Assembly: GCA_019113455.1 (NCBI GenBank)
Contig: DXHG01000170.1
Location: 1-14,980 of the forward strand
Direction of reading: 5' to 3'
Source of the DNA: Candidatus Treponema faecavium
GTDB taxonomy: Bacteria > Spirochaetota > Spirochaetia > Treponematales > Treponemataceae
Length of the DNA stretch: 14,980 nt
Shown here: piece by piece, positions 1 through 7,015 of the stretch
Numbering within the stretch: position 1 is the first letter of the stretch
How the letters are laid out: each line of letters opens with the position of its first letter
The notes under the pieces: model-generated
What the model saw: only the letters and a program-made list of their open reading frames with translations
Told to the model about the DNA's origin: nothing
Database searches by the model: none
Position numbers and translations under genes: made by a program

Positions 1-345
1 CTGCAATCGCGTCGCTATCTTTTCGGCCATTTTTTCCGATGTGCCCAGAATGAGCACCTTTTTTATATGCAGCCGCTGCAGGACTTTTGCGGTTTCGTCG
101 CGGTGGCGCTTATCGTCAAACAGCGCGACGCGAACCGCGCCCATGTATGTTTTTTCGCGTTTGGCCGAGTGCCCGGCAAGTATTTTGTCCTGCTGAATCA
201 GGAGCCCGTCGTCGATAATGACGTCTATGCCGTATTTTTGCGCGAGCAGTTTTGCGCGGAAACTTTTTCCGGTGCCGCTTGGGCCGACAAGCGCATATAC
301 GGTGATGCCTGTCATTTTACGCAGCACATTTTGTATGATATTCAT
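1..345 (-). CDS. P-loop NTPase, 3' part outside window
   Basis: The first 115 codons of a nucleotide-binding protein are present; the gene continues past the left edge. A clear Walker A motif, GPSGTGKS, lies at residues 21-28 after a short hydrophobic strand (ITVYALV). It is followed by a strand with paired acidic residues (DVIIDDGLLI) and a basic SAKREKTYMGAVR segment. The ATG at 343-345 overlaps the stop of the upstream pseudouridine synthase gene (ATGA), which points to translational coupling; no strong Shine-Dalgarno site is visible. An internal ATG at residue 11 is an alternative start. I recall similar uncharacterised kinase-like proteins in Firmicutes and spirochaetes, but I cannot name a substrate. 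Shikimate or zeta-type kinases are possible distant relatives; this is not shown. Confidence 0.75.
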   Translation of the reverse strand, partial: MNIIQNVLRKMTGITVYALVGPSGTGKSFRAKLLAQKYGIDVIIDDGLLIQQDKILAGHSAKREKTYMGAVRVALFDDKRHRDETAKVLQRLHIKKVLILGTSEKMAEKIATRLQ

Positions 346-1364
346 AACGCAGTATCCAGTATTGCCTGTAGTATAGAATTATTAGCGATTTCAGGCAAGC
401 TGTTTTGCAGTATGCGCATAAACGGCTTTGGCGGCGGCGCCTGCACGTGCGCAGGGATGCCAATCTCGTTGTGTTCCGGCACGGTTATGCGCCAGGCGTG
501 CAGAAAAAGCGACTGGCTGCCTGACACGGGAGCGGCGCCGTAAGCGGTGTCTCCTGCAAGCGGAAAGCCGTGCGCGCTGCTGTGCGCCCTGATCTGATGT
601 TTGCGGCCGGTAGCGATGACAATGTGCGCGAGCGTTACGGTGCGCCCCTGGAACGTTCCGTATGCGGCCGGTGCTATGGCGGTGAGCGCGTGCTTGCCTT
701 TTGCCGTGAAAGCCGAGTTTTGCTTCTCAGCCGCGGCTGGTATTGTTACGCGGTGAAACCGTTTTTGCGGCTGACCGCCGTACGGACAAACCGCATCCTG
801 CCATACGCAGGCGGCAGGGAGTCTCCCCTGAACAAGCGCTATATATTCTTTTTGTATGCGGTGCAGGGCAAGCGCGTGTGAAAACCACTGTGCGCCGCGC
901 AAATTTTGGGAACACACAAGGATTCCGGTTGTCTGACGGTCAAGCCGGTGGAGCGGCGCGGGCGTAAACGACAGAGACTGCCGCAAGCCGTGTTTTTCTG
1001 CATAATCGGCTTTTATTGCATCCGCGACAGTCATCCCGCCGCCGCCCTGCACGGAAACGCCGTACGGTTTGTTTATAATGCGCACCGCATCATTGCAGAA
1101 TATATCTGAAAGCTGTATGCGGTGCATTTCTTTTGGCGCAGGAGCGGCGGGTGCAGCCGGCACTAAAAAATCAGCTATTGCGACAACATCGCCGGCGTGC
1201 AGCCGGTATGCGGCGTCTGCTTTTTTTTCATTGACGCGTATGAGTCCTTTTCGTATATGAGCGTATATGCCGCCGAGCGGCTGTTCTGCCAGATAGCGGC
1301 GCACGACACGGTCAAGCCTGCGCCCGTCATCGTCCGTCGCGGCGGAAAATGAAAGAAATTGCAT
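342..1364 (-). CDS. RluA-family RNA pseudouridine synthase
   Basis: This 340-residue protein should convert specific uridines to pseudouridine in rRNA or tRNA in the cytoplasm. An N-terminal S4-like RNA-binding domain (about residues 12-70, with RRLDRVVRRYLAEQP and IRKGLIRVNEKKAD) precedes an RluA catalytic domain. The signature HRLDRQTTG (139-147) holds the catalytic aspartate at D142, and the NKPYGVSVQGG segment (98-108) is the usual strand before it. A C-terminal GRKHQIRAH motif also fits the family. The length is normal. The ATG at 1362-1364 has a weak GGGATAAG site 5 bases upstream and a good promoter behind it. It is the first gene of a two-gene minus-strand unit with the P-loop NTPase. 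RluC, RluD and other subgroups cannot be separated by eye, so the target base is unknown. Confidence 0.93.
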   Translation of the reverse strand: MQFLSFSAATDDDGRRLDRVVRRYLAEQPLGGIYAHIRKGLIRVNEKKADAAYRLHAGDVVAIADFLVPAAPAAPAPKEMHRIQLSDIFCNDAVRIINKPYGVSVQGGGGMTVADAIKADYAEKHGLRQSLSFTPAPLHRLDRQTTGILVCSQNLRGAQWFSHALALHRIQKEYIALVQGRLPAACVWQDAVCPYGGQPQKRFHRVTIPAAAEKQNSAFTAKGKHALTAIAPAAYGTFQGRTVTLAHIVIATGRKHQIRAHSSAHGFPLAGDTAYGAAPVSGSQSLFLHAWRITVPEHNEIGIPAHVQAPPPKPFMRILQNSLPEIANNSILQAILDTAL

Positions 1365-1383
1365 AGCGTCTTATCCCATGACC

Positions 1384-1412
1384 AGTATATGTCATATGCG
1401 CGGATAAGTCAC
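1384..1412 (-). promoter_or_regulatory. Promoter for the pseudouridine synthase gene
   Basis: On the minus strand there is a GTGACT -35 box (1407-1412), a 17-base spacer and a TATACT -10 box (1384-1389). The predicted start near 1377 gives a leader of only about 12 bases. A 5-base inverted repeat, ATGAC (1378-1382) and GTCAT (1391-1395), brackets the -10 box and could be an operator, though arms this short may be chance. Confidence 0.55.
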
Positions 1413-1500
1413 TACAGGTCGCTGCAAAAAACTCGCCGCTGCTGCCGTGCGCGCATATGGAGTTCTGTCTGCCGCCGCCCTGCACAAACATCACAGGGAC

Positions 1501-1528
1501 TAGACGAAACCCGTGTTTTCGGTAAAAA
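1501..1528 (+). promoter_or_regulatory. Candidate promoter for the DUF212-Rnf gene run
   Basis: TAGACG (1501-1506), a 16-base spacer and TAAAAA (1523-1528) form a moderate sigma-70-like promoter inside the 173-base divergent intergenic region. The predicted start, near 1535, is only about 3 bases before the ATG at 1538, and no Shine-Dalgarno site precedes that ATG. The match is weaker than the metG and hydrolase promoters elsewhere in the window, so this is a candidate only. It is the only plausible promoter I find before the nine-gene run. Confidence 0.35.
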
Positions 1529-1537
1529 TAACGCAGT

Positions 1538-2017
1538 ATGTTGTCTGAGGCAGGAGCGCAGTTTCGGTTATTATTCTCAAATCCGGTATTTCTTGCGTGT
1601 CTTTTCAGCTGGTTTTCAGCGCAATTTATAAAAACGGTGATAAAACTGTTTGCCGGACAAGTGAAAAATATTAAACAGCTGCTCGAACTGCTTATCTGGC
1701 GTACCGGCGGTATGCCTTCAAGCCACTCGGCGCTGGTGTGTTCGCTGAGTACGTCGATCGGCATACATGCGGGGCTCAATTCCGATATTTTTATTTTATC
1801 GCTGTGTTTTTCAATGGTAGTGATCCGCGACGCACTCGGCGTCAGGCGCGCGAGCGGCGTGCAGGCCCGCGTGCTGAACGAAATAGGGGAATCGCTTGAT
1901 AAACAGGATATTTTGTCATTCAAACCGATAAAGGAAGTGCATGGGCATAAGCCGCTTGAAGTGTTTGTCGGGTGTTTCCTTGGTATCCTGATCGGCATTG
2001 CCTTTTCCACAAAATAA
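1538..2017 (+). CDS. DUF212 / divergent PAP2-family membrane protein
   Basis: This 159-residue protein matches the divergent PAP2 (acid phosphatase/vanadium haloperoxidase-related, DUF212) family in length and motifs. The motifs are GMPSSHSA (58-65), RDALGVRR (97-104) and GHKPLEV (136-142). There are hydrophobic spans near 12-32, 62-78, 83-97 and 140-156, so it should sit in the cytoplasmic membrane. PAP2 relatives hydrolyse lipid phosphates, but DUF212 members have no firmly established substrate and the PSSH motif replaces the classic PSGH. It is the first gene of the long plus-strand run; the next gene begins 23 bases downstream. The ATG start has no clear ribosome site. A TTG directly after it is a possible alternative. 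Confidence 0.85.
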   Translation: MLSEAGAQFRLLFSNPVFLACLFSWFSAQFIKTVIKLFAGQVKNIKQLLELLIWRTGGMPSSHSALVCSLSTSIGIHAGLNSDIFILSLCFSMVVIRDALGVRRASGVQARVLNEIGESLDKQDILSFKPIKEVHGHKPLEVFVGCFLGILIGIAFSTK

Positions 2018-2040
2018 CGCTTGCAGAAAAATTGTATGAT

Positions 2041-3576
2041 ATGATGTTTTCAAAAAAATGGGTGTTCAGAATTTGTTCTCTGGCATGGCTGTGTATATAC
2101 ACGCTGCTGATGTTTATGCAGAAACCTGACTCAGGCAGAAAGTTTTGGGATGGATACGAGGTGCTTGCCGTGCCGGTAAGCGTTGCAGAAGCTGCGGTGC
2201 TGCAAATACTGGCGGAGCACGGCGCGGCAGATGTTATTTCTGAATCGACTCAGCCGCCGCTGCCGGTATCCCGCCTTGCTCCTGTTCAGTATGTAGCTGA
2301 TGGCGAATCGGCGGATACGGTGCTTCCTGGTGCGTATCATCTGTGGAGAAACCGGTATTTTCAAGATAAAAGCGGCTTCTGTCAGCTGTTTTATATTCCC
2401 GAAAAAAACTCCGCCGTGATGTCTTCGGTGCAGCATGAGCTTGAGTCGGAGTTTGCAATCCGGACGCTGAGCACGTGCGAGCCGTCTGCCGGATCGTTTA
2501 CCGCTGTGCAGCTTGTGCAGCTGGCGGTCTGCCTGTGCATATGGGCAGTGCTCGTGCTGTTTTGCAGGCACAAGCTGTTTTTTTTCATAATAAGTGTGTG
2601 GCTCTTTCTGTTCGCGGTCTGTGTTCCGTCTCTCTGCAGCGCCGCTGCCGTATGTATACTGCTGTATGTGTTTTTTCTGCTGCTGCGCGATTGGGATGCG
2701 CAGCACTCTGCGCGCGCGTGCATGTCAAATCCGGTTACAGTTACGCTGTTCATTGTCTCCGCCGCTGTCTGTGCGTTTGAAAATCCGGTATTGCTGTTGT
2801 TTTTTGTCTCCGCCGCCGCTGCGTGCGCGGCAGCCGGCATGACGGCGTTTTCCATTCATCAAGAATACCGGCGTTCCTATGTCTTTGAGCCGGTGGCAAT
2901 CAGGCAGCCTGCACGGCACAGCGGAATAACTGTTGGAATGATTGTCGGACTGTGCGCTGTTGCGGCGGGGCTCACGGTACTCTGTCTGTGTGCGTTTGGC
3001 GCGCAGCGGCATGGTCAGCCCCAGGAGCAGCTGCTGACTGTTCCTTCTGTTGATGCGCAGCCTGCGCTCTTGATTCCTGCGCCCGATACGTCTTTTCGTG
3101 CAAAAAACGGTTTGACGCTTGACGCATATGCCGCCGCGCTGCATGAGATGGCAGAACGGACTGAACTGCCCTCATTGCTTGATTATGTTGCGTGGGTATG
3201 GAATACTGCGGTATTCCCATTCAGGAAACTTGGCGGTGAATATGAGCTCTGGCCGCATCCTGACGATACGGTTTCCATTCCTGCTTTTGAACGCGTCGGC
3301 AATACCGCGGTTGAGACGCTGCGCACGATGTATGTGTTTGATGAGCGATTTTTAGCTTCTGTTATCGAGCCGCTCACTGAAAAAACAGCTATATCAATAG
3401 AAAGACTTCTGGCAATGCAGGAGCAATTTGTATATACTGTATACGCACCGCTTGATACGGCCGTTGCTGAAATCAACTCCGATCATGCTGCCTTTGTAGT
3501 ATTTGCAGCGCTGATTTCTGCGTCGACAGTATTGTGCATGTTTATTATTGGAAAATATAATGATAGATATTTCTGA
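2041..3576 (+). CDS. Unrecognised multi-span membrane protein at head of Rnf genes
   Basis: I do not recognise this 511-residue protein. Hydrophobic segments suggest about eight membrane spans: one near residues 7-27, three packed between 156 and 215, two between 230 and 272, one near 295-320 and one at 484-504. Two large non-membrane regions (about 28-155 and 321-480) lie between them; the second is mostly mixed and helix-like, with many Leu, Glu and Ala residues. It contains no obvious cofactor or catalytic motif. Cysteines are numerous in the membrane spans but not in CxxC patterns. The ATG at 2041 (or 2044) is favoured over an in-frame ATG at 1972 that lies inside the DUF212 gene; ribosome-site support is weak. 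Its 3' end overlaps rnfC by 17 bases, which implies coupled expression and perhaps a role as an extra subunit or assembly factor of the Rnf-like complex. Confidence 0.75.
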   Translation: MMFSKKWVFRICSLAWLCIYTLLMFMQKPDSGRKFWDGYEVLAVPVSVAEAAVLQILAEHGAADVISESTQPPLPVSRLAPVQYVADGESADTVLPGAYHLWRNRYFQDKSGFCQLFYIPEKNSAVMSSVQHELESEFAIRTLSTCEPSAGSFTAVQLVQLAVCLCIWAVLVLFCRHKLFFFIISVWLFLFAVCVPSLCSAAAVCILLYVFFLLLRDWDAQHSARACMSNPVTVTLFIVSAAVCAFENPVLLLFFVSAAAACAAAGMTAFSIHQEYRRSYVFEPVAIRQPARHSGITVGMIVGLCAVAAGLTVLCLCAFGAQRHGQPQEQLLTVPSVDAQPALLIPAPDTSFRAKNGLTLDAYAAALHEMAERTELPSLLDYVAWVWNTAVFPFRKLGGEYELWPHPDDTVSIPAFERVGNTAVETLRTMYVFDERFLASVIEPLTEKTAISIERLLAMQEQFVYTVYAPLDTAVAEINSDHAAFVVFAALISASTVLCMFIIGKYNDRYF

Positions 3577-4864
3577 CATAGCGCCGCATAACAATACGGT
3601 ACACAAGTCGATTGCCGCTGCCTGTGTTCCGCCGTCTGCCTGTATTCCGCTTTCAGCGGCAAACGGAGATGCTTGTTCGTGTGTATCTCCGCTTGTTTCT
3701 GTCGGGGAGCGTGTGAGCGAAGGCCAGCAGATTGCGTCGGCGGGCAGCGCCGCTGTTCCGGTGTTTTCTTCGATACCGGGGGTGGTGCGTGATATACGTC
3801 CGGCGCTGGCTCCTGACGGCGTGTTCAGATTGTCCGCGGTGATTGAGCTTTCAGGCGCTTTTTCGTATTTGGGCAAAAAAAAATCTCCGGTTGACTGGCG
3901 GAGGCTTTCGCAGGAACAGCTATGCGCCAGCCTTGAAAAACATGGTGCAGTCAATACGTTTGATCATGCGGAATTACTGGCGTCTCAAATAAAACAGCTT
4001 CCGCCTGGTTCCGTGCATATCTTATGCGTTCGTTTGTTTGACCGCGATCCTTCTGTTGCGTTGGATGCTTTTCTTTCACAGACATGTGCAGCGCATGTAT
4101 TGGAAGGCGCCGCCGTTATAGCCGCCGCAGCGGGAATTACGAGGATTCTCTTTGTGTTTGCGTCTGAAAAACAGCGTTCGGCGATGCAGGCGTCCATTGC
4201 AGAACAGTGTGCCGGCATGGATACGTATTCGCTGTCTGCTCCTAAACACCGGTATCCACAGGGCGGACGGCAGGAGATTCAGCGGCTGGTAAAAAAACAG
4301 AACGCGGTGTCTTTTTGTTCGGAGCTTTCTGCAGCGGATCTCTTTATTGACAGCTTTACGGCATATGCGGCATATACTGCGGTTGTCTCTGATATGCCCT
4401 GTATCGACAGTATTGTGCATGTGAGCGGAGACGCTGTACGCAGTTCGGGCGTGTTTCGGGTAAAAACAGGGACGCCCATATATAACCTTATTGAGGAATG
4501 CGGCGGTTTTAGTAAGAATCCGGCGCAGATTGTTGTTAACGGGCGTATCCTGGGGACAGCGGTTTCTGATTTGTCGGTTCCGGTTACGAACACGGTTAAA
4601 TCAATACAGTGCGTATCGAAAAAAGAACGTCCGATGCATATACAGGAATGTATCCGGTGCGGCAGCTGCCGCCGTGCGTGTCCGCAGTCGCTTGCGCCGG
4701 ATGTATTATATGAACATGCGTATAGAGCAGCTCCGTGCGATTCCGTGTATCTGAAAACTGTGGTGCTGTGCACCTCGTGTATGCTTTGCAATGCGTCGTG
4801 TCCGGTTCGTCTTCCGCTGTATCAGGCTATTTGCTGTTTAAAGGAACAGGTGCATGAAAAATAA
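3560..4864 (+). CDS. rnfC: RnfC-like subunit without the flavin/NADH loop
   Basis: This 434-residue protein follows RnfC domain order. An N-terminal biotinyl/lipoyl-like domain (about 20-80, ending PVFSSIPGVVRDI) comes first. A degenerate middle domain keeps RYPQGGRQEIQRL (231-243). An SLBB-like domain (GTPIYNLIEECGGFSKNP, about 304-321) follows. Two ferredoxin-type cluster motifs close it: C364/C367/C370/C374P and C404/C407/C410/C414P. In canonical RnfC, as in NuoF, a glycine-rich GxGGAxFPT loop and a following NGAECEP motif hold FMN and NADH. Here those places read KHGAVNTFDHAEL and LCVRLFDRDPS, so flavin and NADH binding are doubtful. The ATG at 3560 with GGA 7 bases upstream is preferred to the TTG at 3548. 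rnfD starts 11 bases before the stop. It would be a peripheral cytoplasmic iron-sulfur subunit. Confidence 0.9.
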   Translation: MIDISDIAPHNNTVHKSIAAACVPPSACIPLSAANGDACSCVSPLVSVGERVSEGQQIASAGSAAVPVFSSIPGVVRDIRPALAPDGVFRLSAVIELSGAFSYLGKKKSPVDWRRLSQEQLCASLEKHGAVNTFDHAELLASQIKQLPPGSVHILCVRLFDRDPSVALDAFLSQTCAAHVLEGAAVIAAAAGITRILFVFASEKQRSAMQASIAEQCAGMDTYSLSAPKHRYPQGGRQEIQRLVKKQNAVSFCSELSAADLFIDSFTAYAAYTAVVSDMPCIDSIVHVSGDAVRSSGVFRVKTGTPIYNLIEECGGFSKNPAQIVVNGRILGTAVSDLSVPVTNTVKSIQCVSKKERPMHIQECIRCGSCRRACPQSLAPDVLYEHAYRAAPCDSVYLKTVVLCTSCMLCNASCPVRLPLYQAICCLKEQVHEK

Positions 4865-5924
4865 TTTCGCCTATACTGATATTTCACACAAACCGTATGT
4901 ATTTACGGCGCCTTCCATACGTACGGCGGCGTTGTGTACTATGGCGCTGCTTGTTCCGCAGCTTATTATGCTGGCGGTGCAGGCGGAATACCGAGTGTTT
5001 GCGGTAATTGCAGCATCTGTCGCGGCGTGCTTTGGTGCGGAATTAACGGATAAGCTTGTGCGAAGAAGGCCCCGTTTTGATGCGGTATATCCTGCGCTTA
5101 CCGGTCTTTTAATTGGTATGCTGCTTCCGGAAACATATCCTGCCGCAGCAGCGTTTATTCTTGCATTCTGCACACTGCTTTTGACACGGTATGCGTTTGG
5201 CGGTATCGCGGCTTTATGGGCGAATCCCGTTGCAATTACCATAGTCATTGCATTCCTTACCGGTTCGGAATGGTTCCCGTCATTCGGCGTTACTGCCGCA
5301 GAGCTGCAGAGCAGGAATCCTTCGCTGCAGTTCGTGCAAAACGGCGCTGCAGCTGACGCTGATATTTTTTTGACGCATTTTTTAAATGATACGATATTCA
5401 GGATTCTTGGCACATCCATACCTGAAGGCTATTTTTCTTTTATGTGGGATTCGGGTTCAGCCATTCCTGCATTCAGATTTACGATACTGACGCTTGCCGC
5501 ATCAATTATACTCCTTGCGTGCGGTATGCTGTCATGGCTTGTTCCGGTATGCTGTCTTTCTGTATATGCGGTACTTGTAAGGATATTTGGTTCGTTTCTT
5601 GCCGGCGGAGCATTTGCGCAGGGAGATATTTTTTTTGCGTTCTGTACAGGCGGAACGTTTTTTTGCGCGTTTTTTATACTGCCGTGGTTCGGCACTGTGC
5701 CGCAGACGGTGTGGGGAAAAATCATGTACGGTGTGTCAGCTGGTATCGCGGCTTTTTTACTGGCGGGCTGCGGTATGTCGCCGGTTGGGATGGTATATGC
5801 CGTTCTTGCGGTAAATCTTTTGACTCCGGTGATTATGTACTGCGAAGAAAGGCTGCTGTATAAAAAGCATGCGCAGATACTGCTTCCGCAGGCTGAGGCG
5901 CTTCGGAGGGTGCTGCATGATTAA
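4854..5924 (+). CDS. rnfD: RnfD-like membrane subunit lacking a flavinylation motif
   Basis: This 356-residue integral membrane protein has eight to nine hydrophobic spans. The RnfD/NqrB family resemblance is clear in FDAVYPALTGLLIGMLLPE (75-93), matching the usual ALVTGLLLALTLPP region, and in FGGIAALWANPVAI (115-128), matching the FGGLGxNxFNPA region. RnfD normally carries FMN covalently on the Thr of an S/T-x-A-T motif in a periplasmic loop, attached by ApbE. No such motif is present. The nearest text is DSGSAIP (199-205), which lacks the threonine. The loop at about 140-195 is unusually hydrophilic and long. AAGGA at 4841-4845 lies 8 bases before the ATG. The gene overlaps rnfC by 11 bases and the next gene by 8. 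Confidence 0.88.
   Translation: MKNNFAYTDISHKPYVFTAPSIRTAALCTMALLVPQLIMLAVQAEYRVFAVIAASVAACFGAELTDKLVRRRPRFDAVYPALTGLLIGMLLPETYPAAAAFILAFCTLLLTRYAFGGIAALWANPVAITIVIAFLTGSEWFPSFGVTAAELQSRNPSLQFVQNGAAADADIFLTHFLNDTIFRILGTSIPEGYFSFMWDSGSAIPAFRFTILTLAASIILLACGMLSWLVPVCCLSVYAVLVRIFGSFLAGGAFAQGDIFFAFCTGGTFFCAFFILPWFGTVPQTVWGKIMYGVSAGIAAFLLAGCGMSPVGMVYAVLAVNLLTPVIMYCEERLLYKKHAQILLPQAEALRRVLHD
5905..5910 (+). promoter_or_regulatory. Ribosome site that fixes the rnfG start
   Basis: GGAGGG sits 6 bases before the ATG at 5917. It is the best Shine-Dalgarno site in the gene run and shows that translation begins there rather than at the in-frame codon at 5869 inside rnfD. Confidence 0.85.
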
Positions 5925-6399
5925 AAAGGAACTGCAAATAAAACTTATACGCTGCGGAATTTCGGCAGGCATCGTTGTTTTCTTATTCTGTTTGCTGTGG
6001 ACTGCCGGATATTTTTCTCGTTCGTTCAGAGTGGAAGGGCTTCGTGAGTCTATTTCCACGGTATTGGAACGGCAGTACCCTGCAGGTTATGCCGTATTGG
6101 ATGAAGTTCCTGTTGCCAATTCAATGGCAATGTCTGCGGCTGTCTATGAAGTGCAGACGCTCAGCGCCGCACCGCAGAGCTACGATTATGTGATGATTGC
6201 GCGTGTTACTACTATCTGCGGTCCGAAAGCTGCGGTTTTTTTATATCGTGAAACGCAGCAAACCGCAGAGTTTGTCAATTTTGTGTTTGCAGATGAAGCA
6301 GCTGAAAAGCTCATTGATGTTGCCGCACGCAATACGCAGATACGCTATTGGGAACACAAGCTTGCCGGTTTGCTTAGAGTCATACAGGAAGGGAGTTGA
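5917..6399 (+). CDS. rnfG: Short RnfG-position protein without FMN site
   Basis: The gene occupies the rnfG slot between rnfD and rnfE but encodes only 160 residues, whereas RnfG is usually about 180-220. A single membrane span near residues 13-32 and an outward-facing soluble domain match RnfG topology. The soluble part (35-160) has alternating strands such as YDYVMIARVTT and PKAAVFLYRE, followed by a helical tail (DEAAEKLIDVAARNTQIRYWEHKLAGLL). The FMN-binding domain signature ending in S/T-G-A-T, where ApbE attaches FMN, is absent. The name rests mainly on gene order, topology and approximate size; sequence similarity to RnfG is faint. It overlaps rnfD by 8 bases and is followed by the next ATG after 5 bases. 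Confidence 0.65.
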   Translation: MIKKELQIKLIRCGISAGIVVFLFCLLWTAGYFSRSFRVEGLRESISTVLERQYPAGYAVLDEVPVANSMAMSAAVYEVQTLSAAPQSYDYVMIARVTTICGPKAAVFLYRETQQTAEFVNFVFADEAAEKLIDVAARNTQIRYWEHKLAGLLRVIQEGS

Positions 6400-6404
6400 T
6401 CGCA

Positions 6405-7013
6405 ATGCAGCAGAAAAACGATTTTTATATAAACTGCGCGGTTTCTCTTGTTATGCTGGTGCCGGTTCCGCCGCGGTTTGCTTACGGTGTCATTTTAGTG
6501 ATTATGTTCAATCTGCTTATACTCTTGGGAACACTGTTTAAGCGTTCTCTTGAAAAGCTGCAGATGCAGAATATGCTTAATCCGCTGCTTATCCTTTTTC
6601 TGGTATCTGTTTCCATGCTGACCGGCATACTGCTTGCATATTATGATGCCGTGCTGTCTCTGACACTCAATTTTGTGCTGTTCTTGCCGGTATTTACGTC
6701 TCTTGTCGTGGGAAAACTTTTGGCAAACAGCGATATGCCGCTTGGTTCGCTTCTGCGCAAAAACATTCTGTACAGCGCTTTTATTACCGGCATATCGCTT
6801 GTATTCTTATGCGTAAGAGAGATATTCGGGTATGGCTCAATAACGCTTTTGCATGGTTCCGGCATTGTACAGCATCAGGTAATTCCGCCGCAGTATATGC
6901 AGACAGGGATATTCTGGGTAACGATCCCCGGAGGAATAACGCTTGCAGCGCTGCTGCTTGTGCTGTGTACTATTGCACAAAAGGTGTTTTTAGTGAAAAG
7001 GGAGCAACAGTAG
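6405..7013 (+). CDS. rnfE: RnfE-like membrane subunit lacking cluster cysteines
   Basis: This 202-residue protein has about six membrane spans and aligns with RnfE/NqrD. FLPVFTSLVVGKLLANSD (93-110) sits where the family has IPLIVVNCIILGRAEAFA, and VREIFGYGSITL (137-148) matches the IREILGAGTL hallmark. RnfE and RnfA normally share an intramembrane 2Fe-2S centre held by a GLCP cysteine in the first span and the NC cysteine. Here the NC position reads TS (98-99) and no GLCP is seen; the only cysteines are C11, C136 and C188. C11 lies in the right general segment but not in the motif. GGAAGGGAG (6387-6395) serves the ATG at 6405, so the in-frame TTG at 6396 is rejected. Confidence 0.83.
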   Translation: MQQKNDFYINCAVSLVMLVPVPPRFAYGVILVIMFNLLILLGTLFKRSLEKLQMQNMLNPLLILFLVSVSMLTGILLAYYDAVLSLTLNFVLFLPVFTSLVVGKLLANSDMPLGSLLRKNILYSAFITGISLVFLCVREIFGYGSITLLHGSGIVQHQVIPPQYMQTGIFWVTIPGGITLAALLLVLCTIAQKVFLVKREQQ

Positions 7014-7015
7014 AT

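Noticed and set aside
1327..2010. A 227-codon open frame on the minus strand opposite the DUF212 gene
   Set aside because: It is antisense to a gene with clear family motifs, has no ribosome site and its translation resembles no family.
2131..3144. Several antisense open frames across the unknown membrane protein gene
   Set aside because: They lack ribosome sites and recognisable sequence. The plus-strand frame gives coherent membrane spans and overlaps rnfC in the way its neighbours overlap.
3548..3559. TTG start for rnfC at 3548
   Set aside because: The ATG at 3560 has GGA at a suitable distance, while the TTG has no ribosome site.
6809..7015. Long N-terminal extension of rnfA
   Set aside because: It lies inside rnfE in another frame. 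The ATG at 7016 gives the standard RnfA length.
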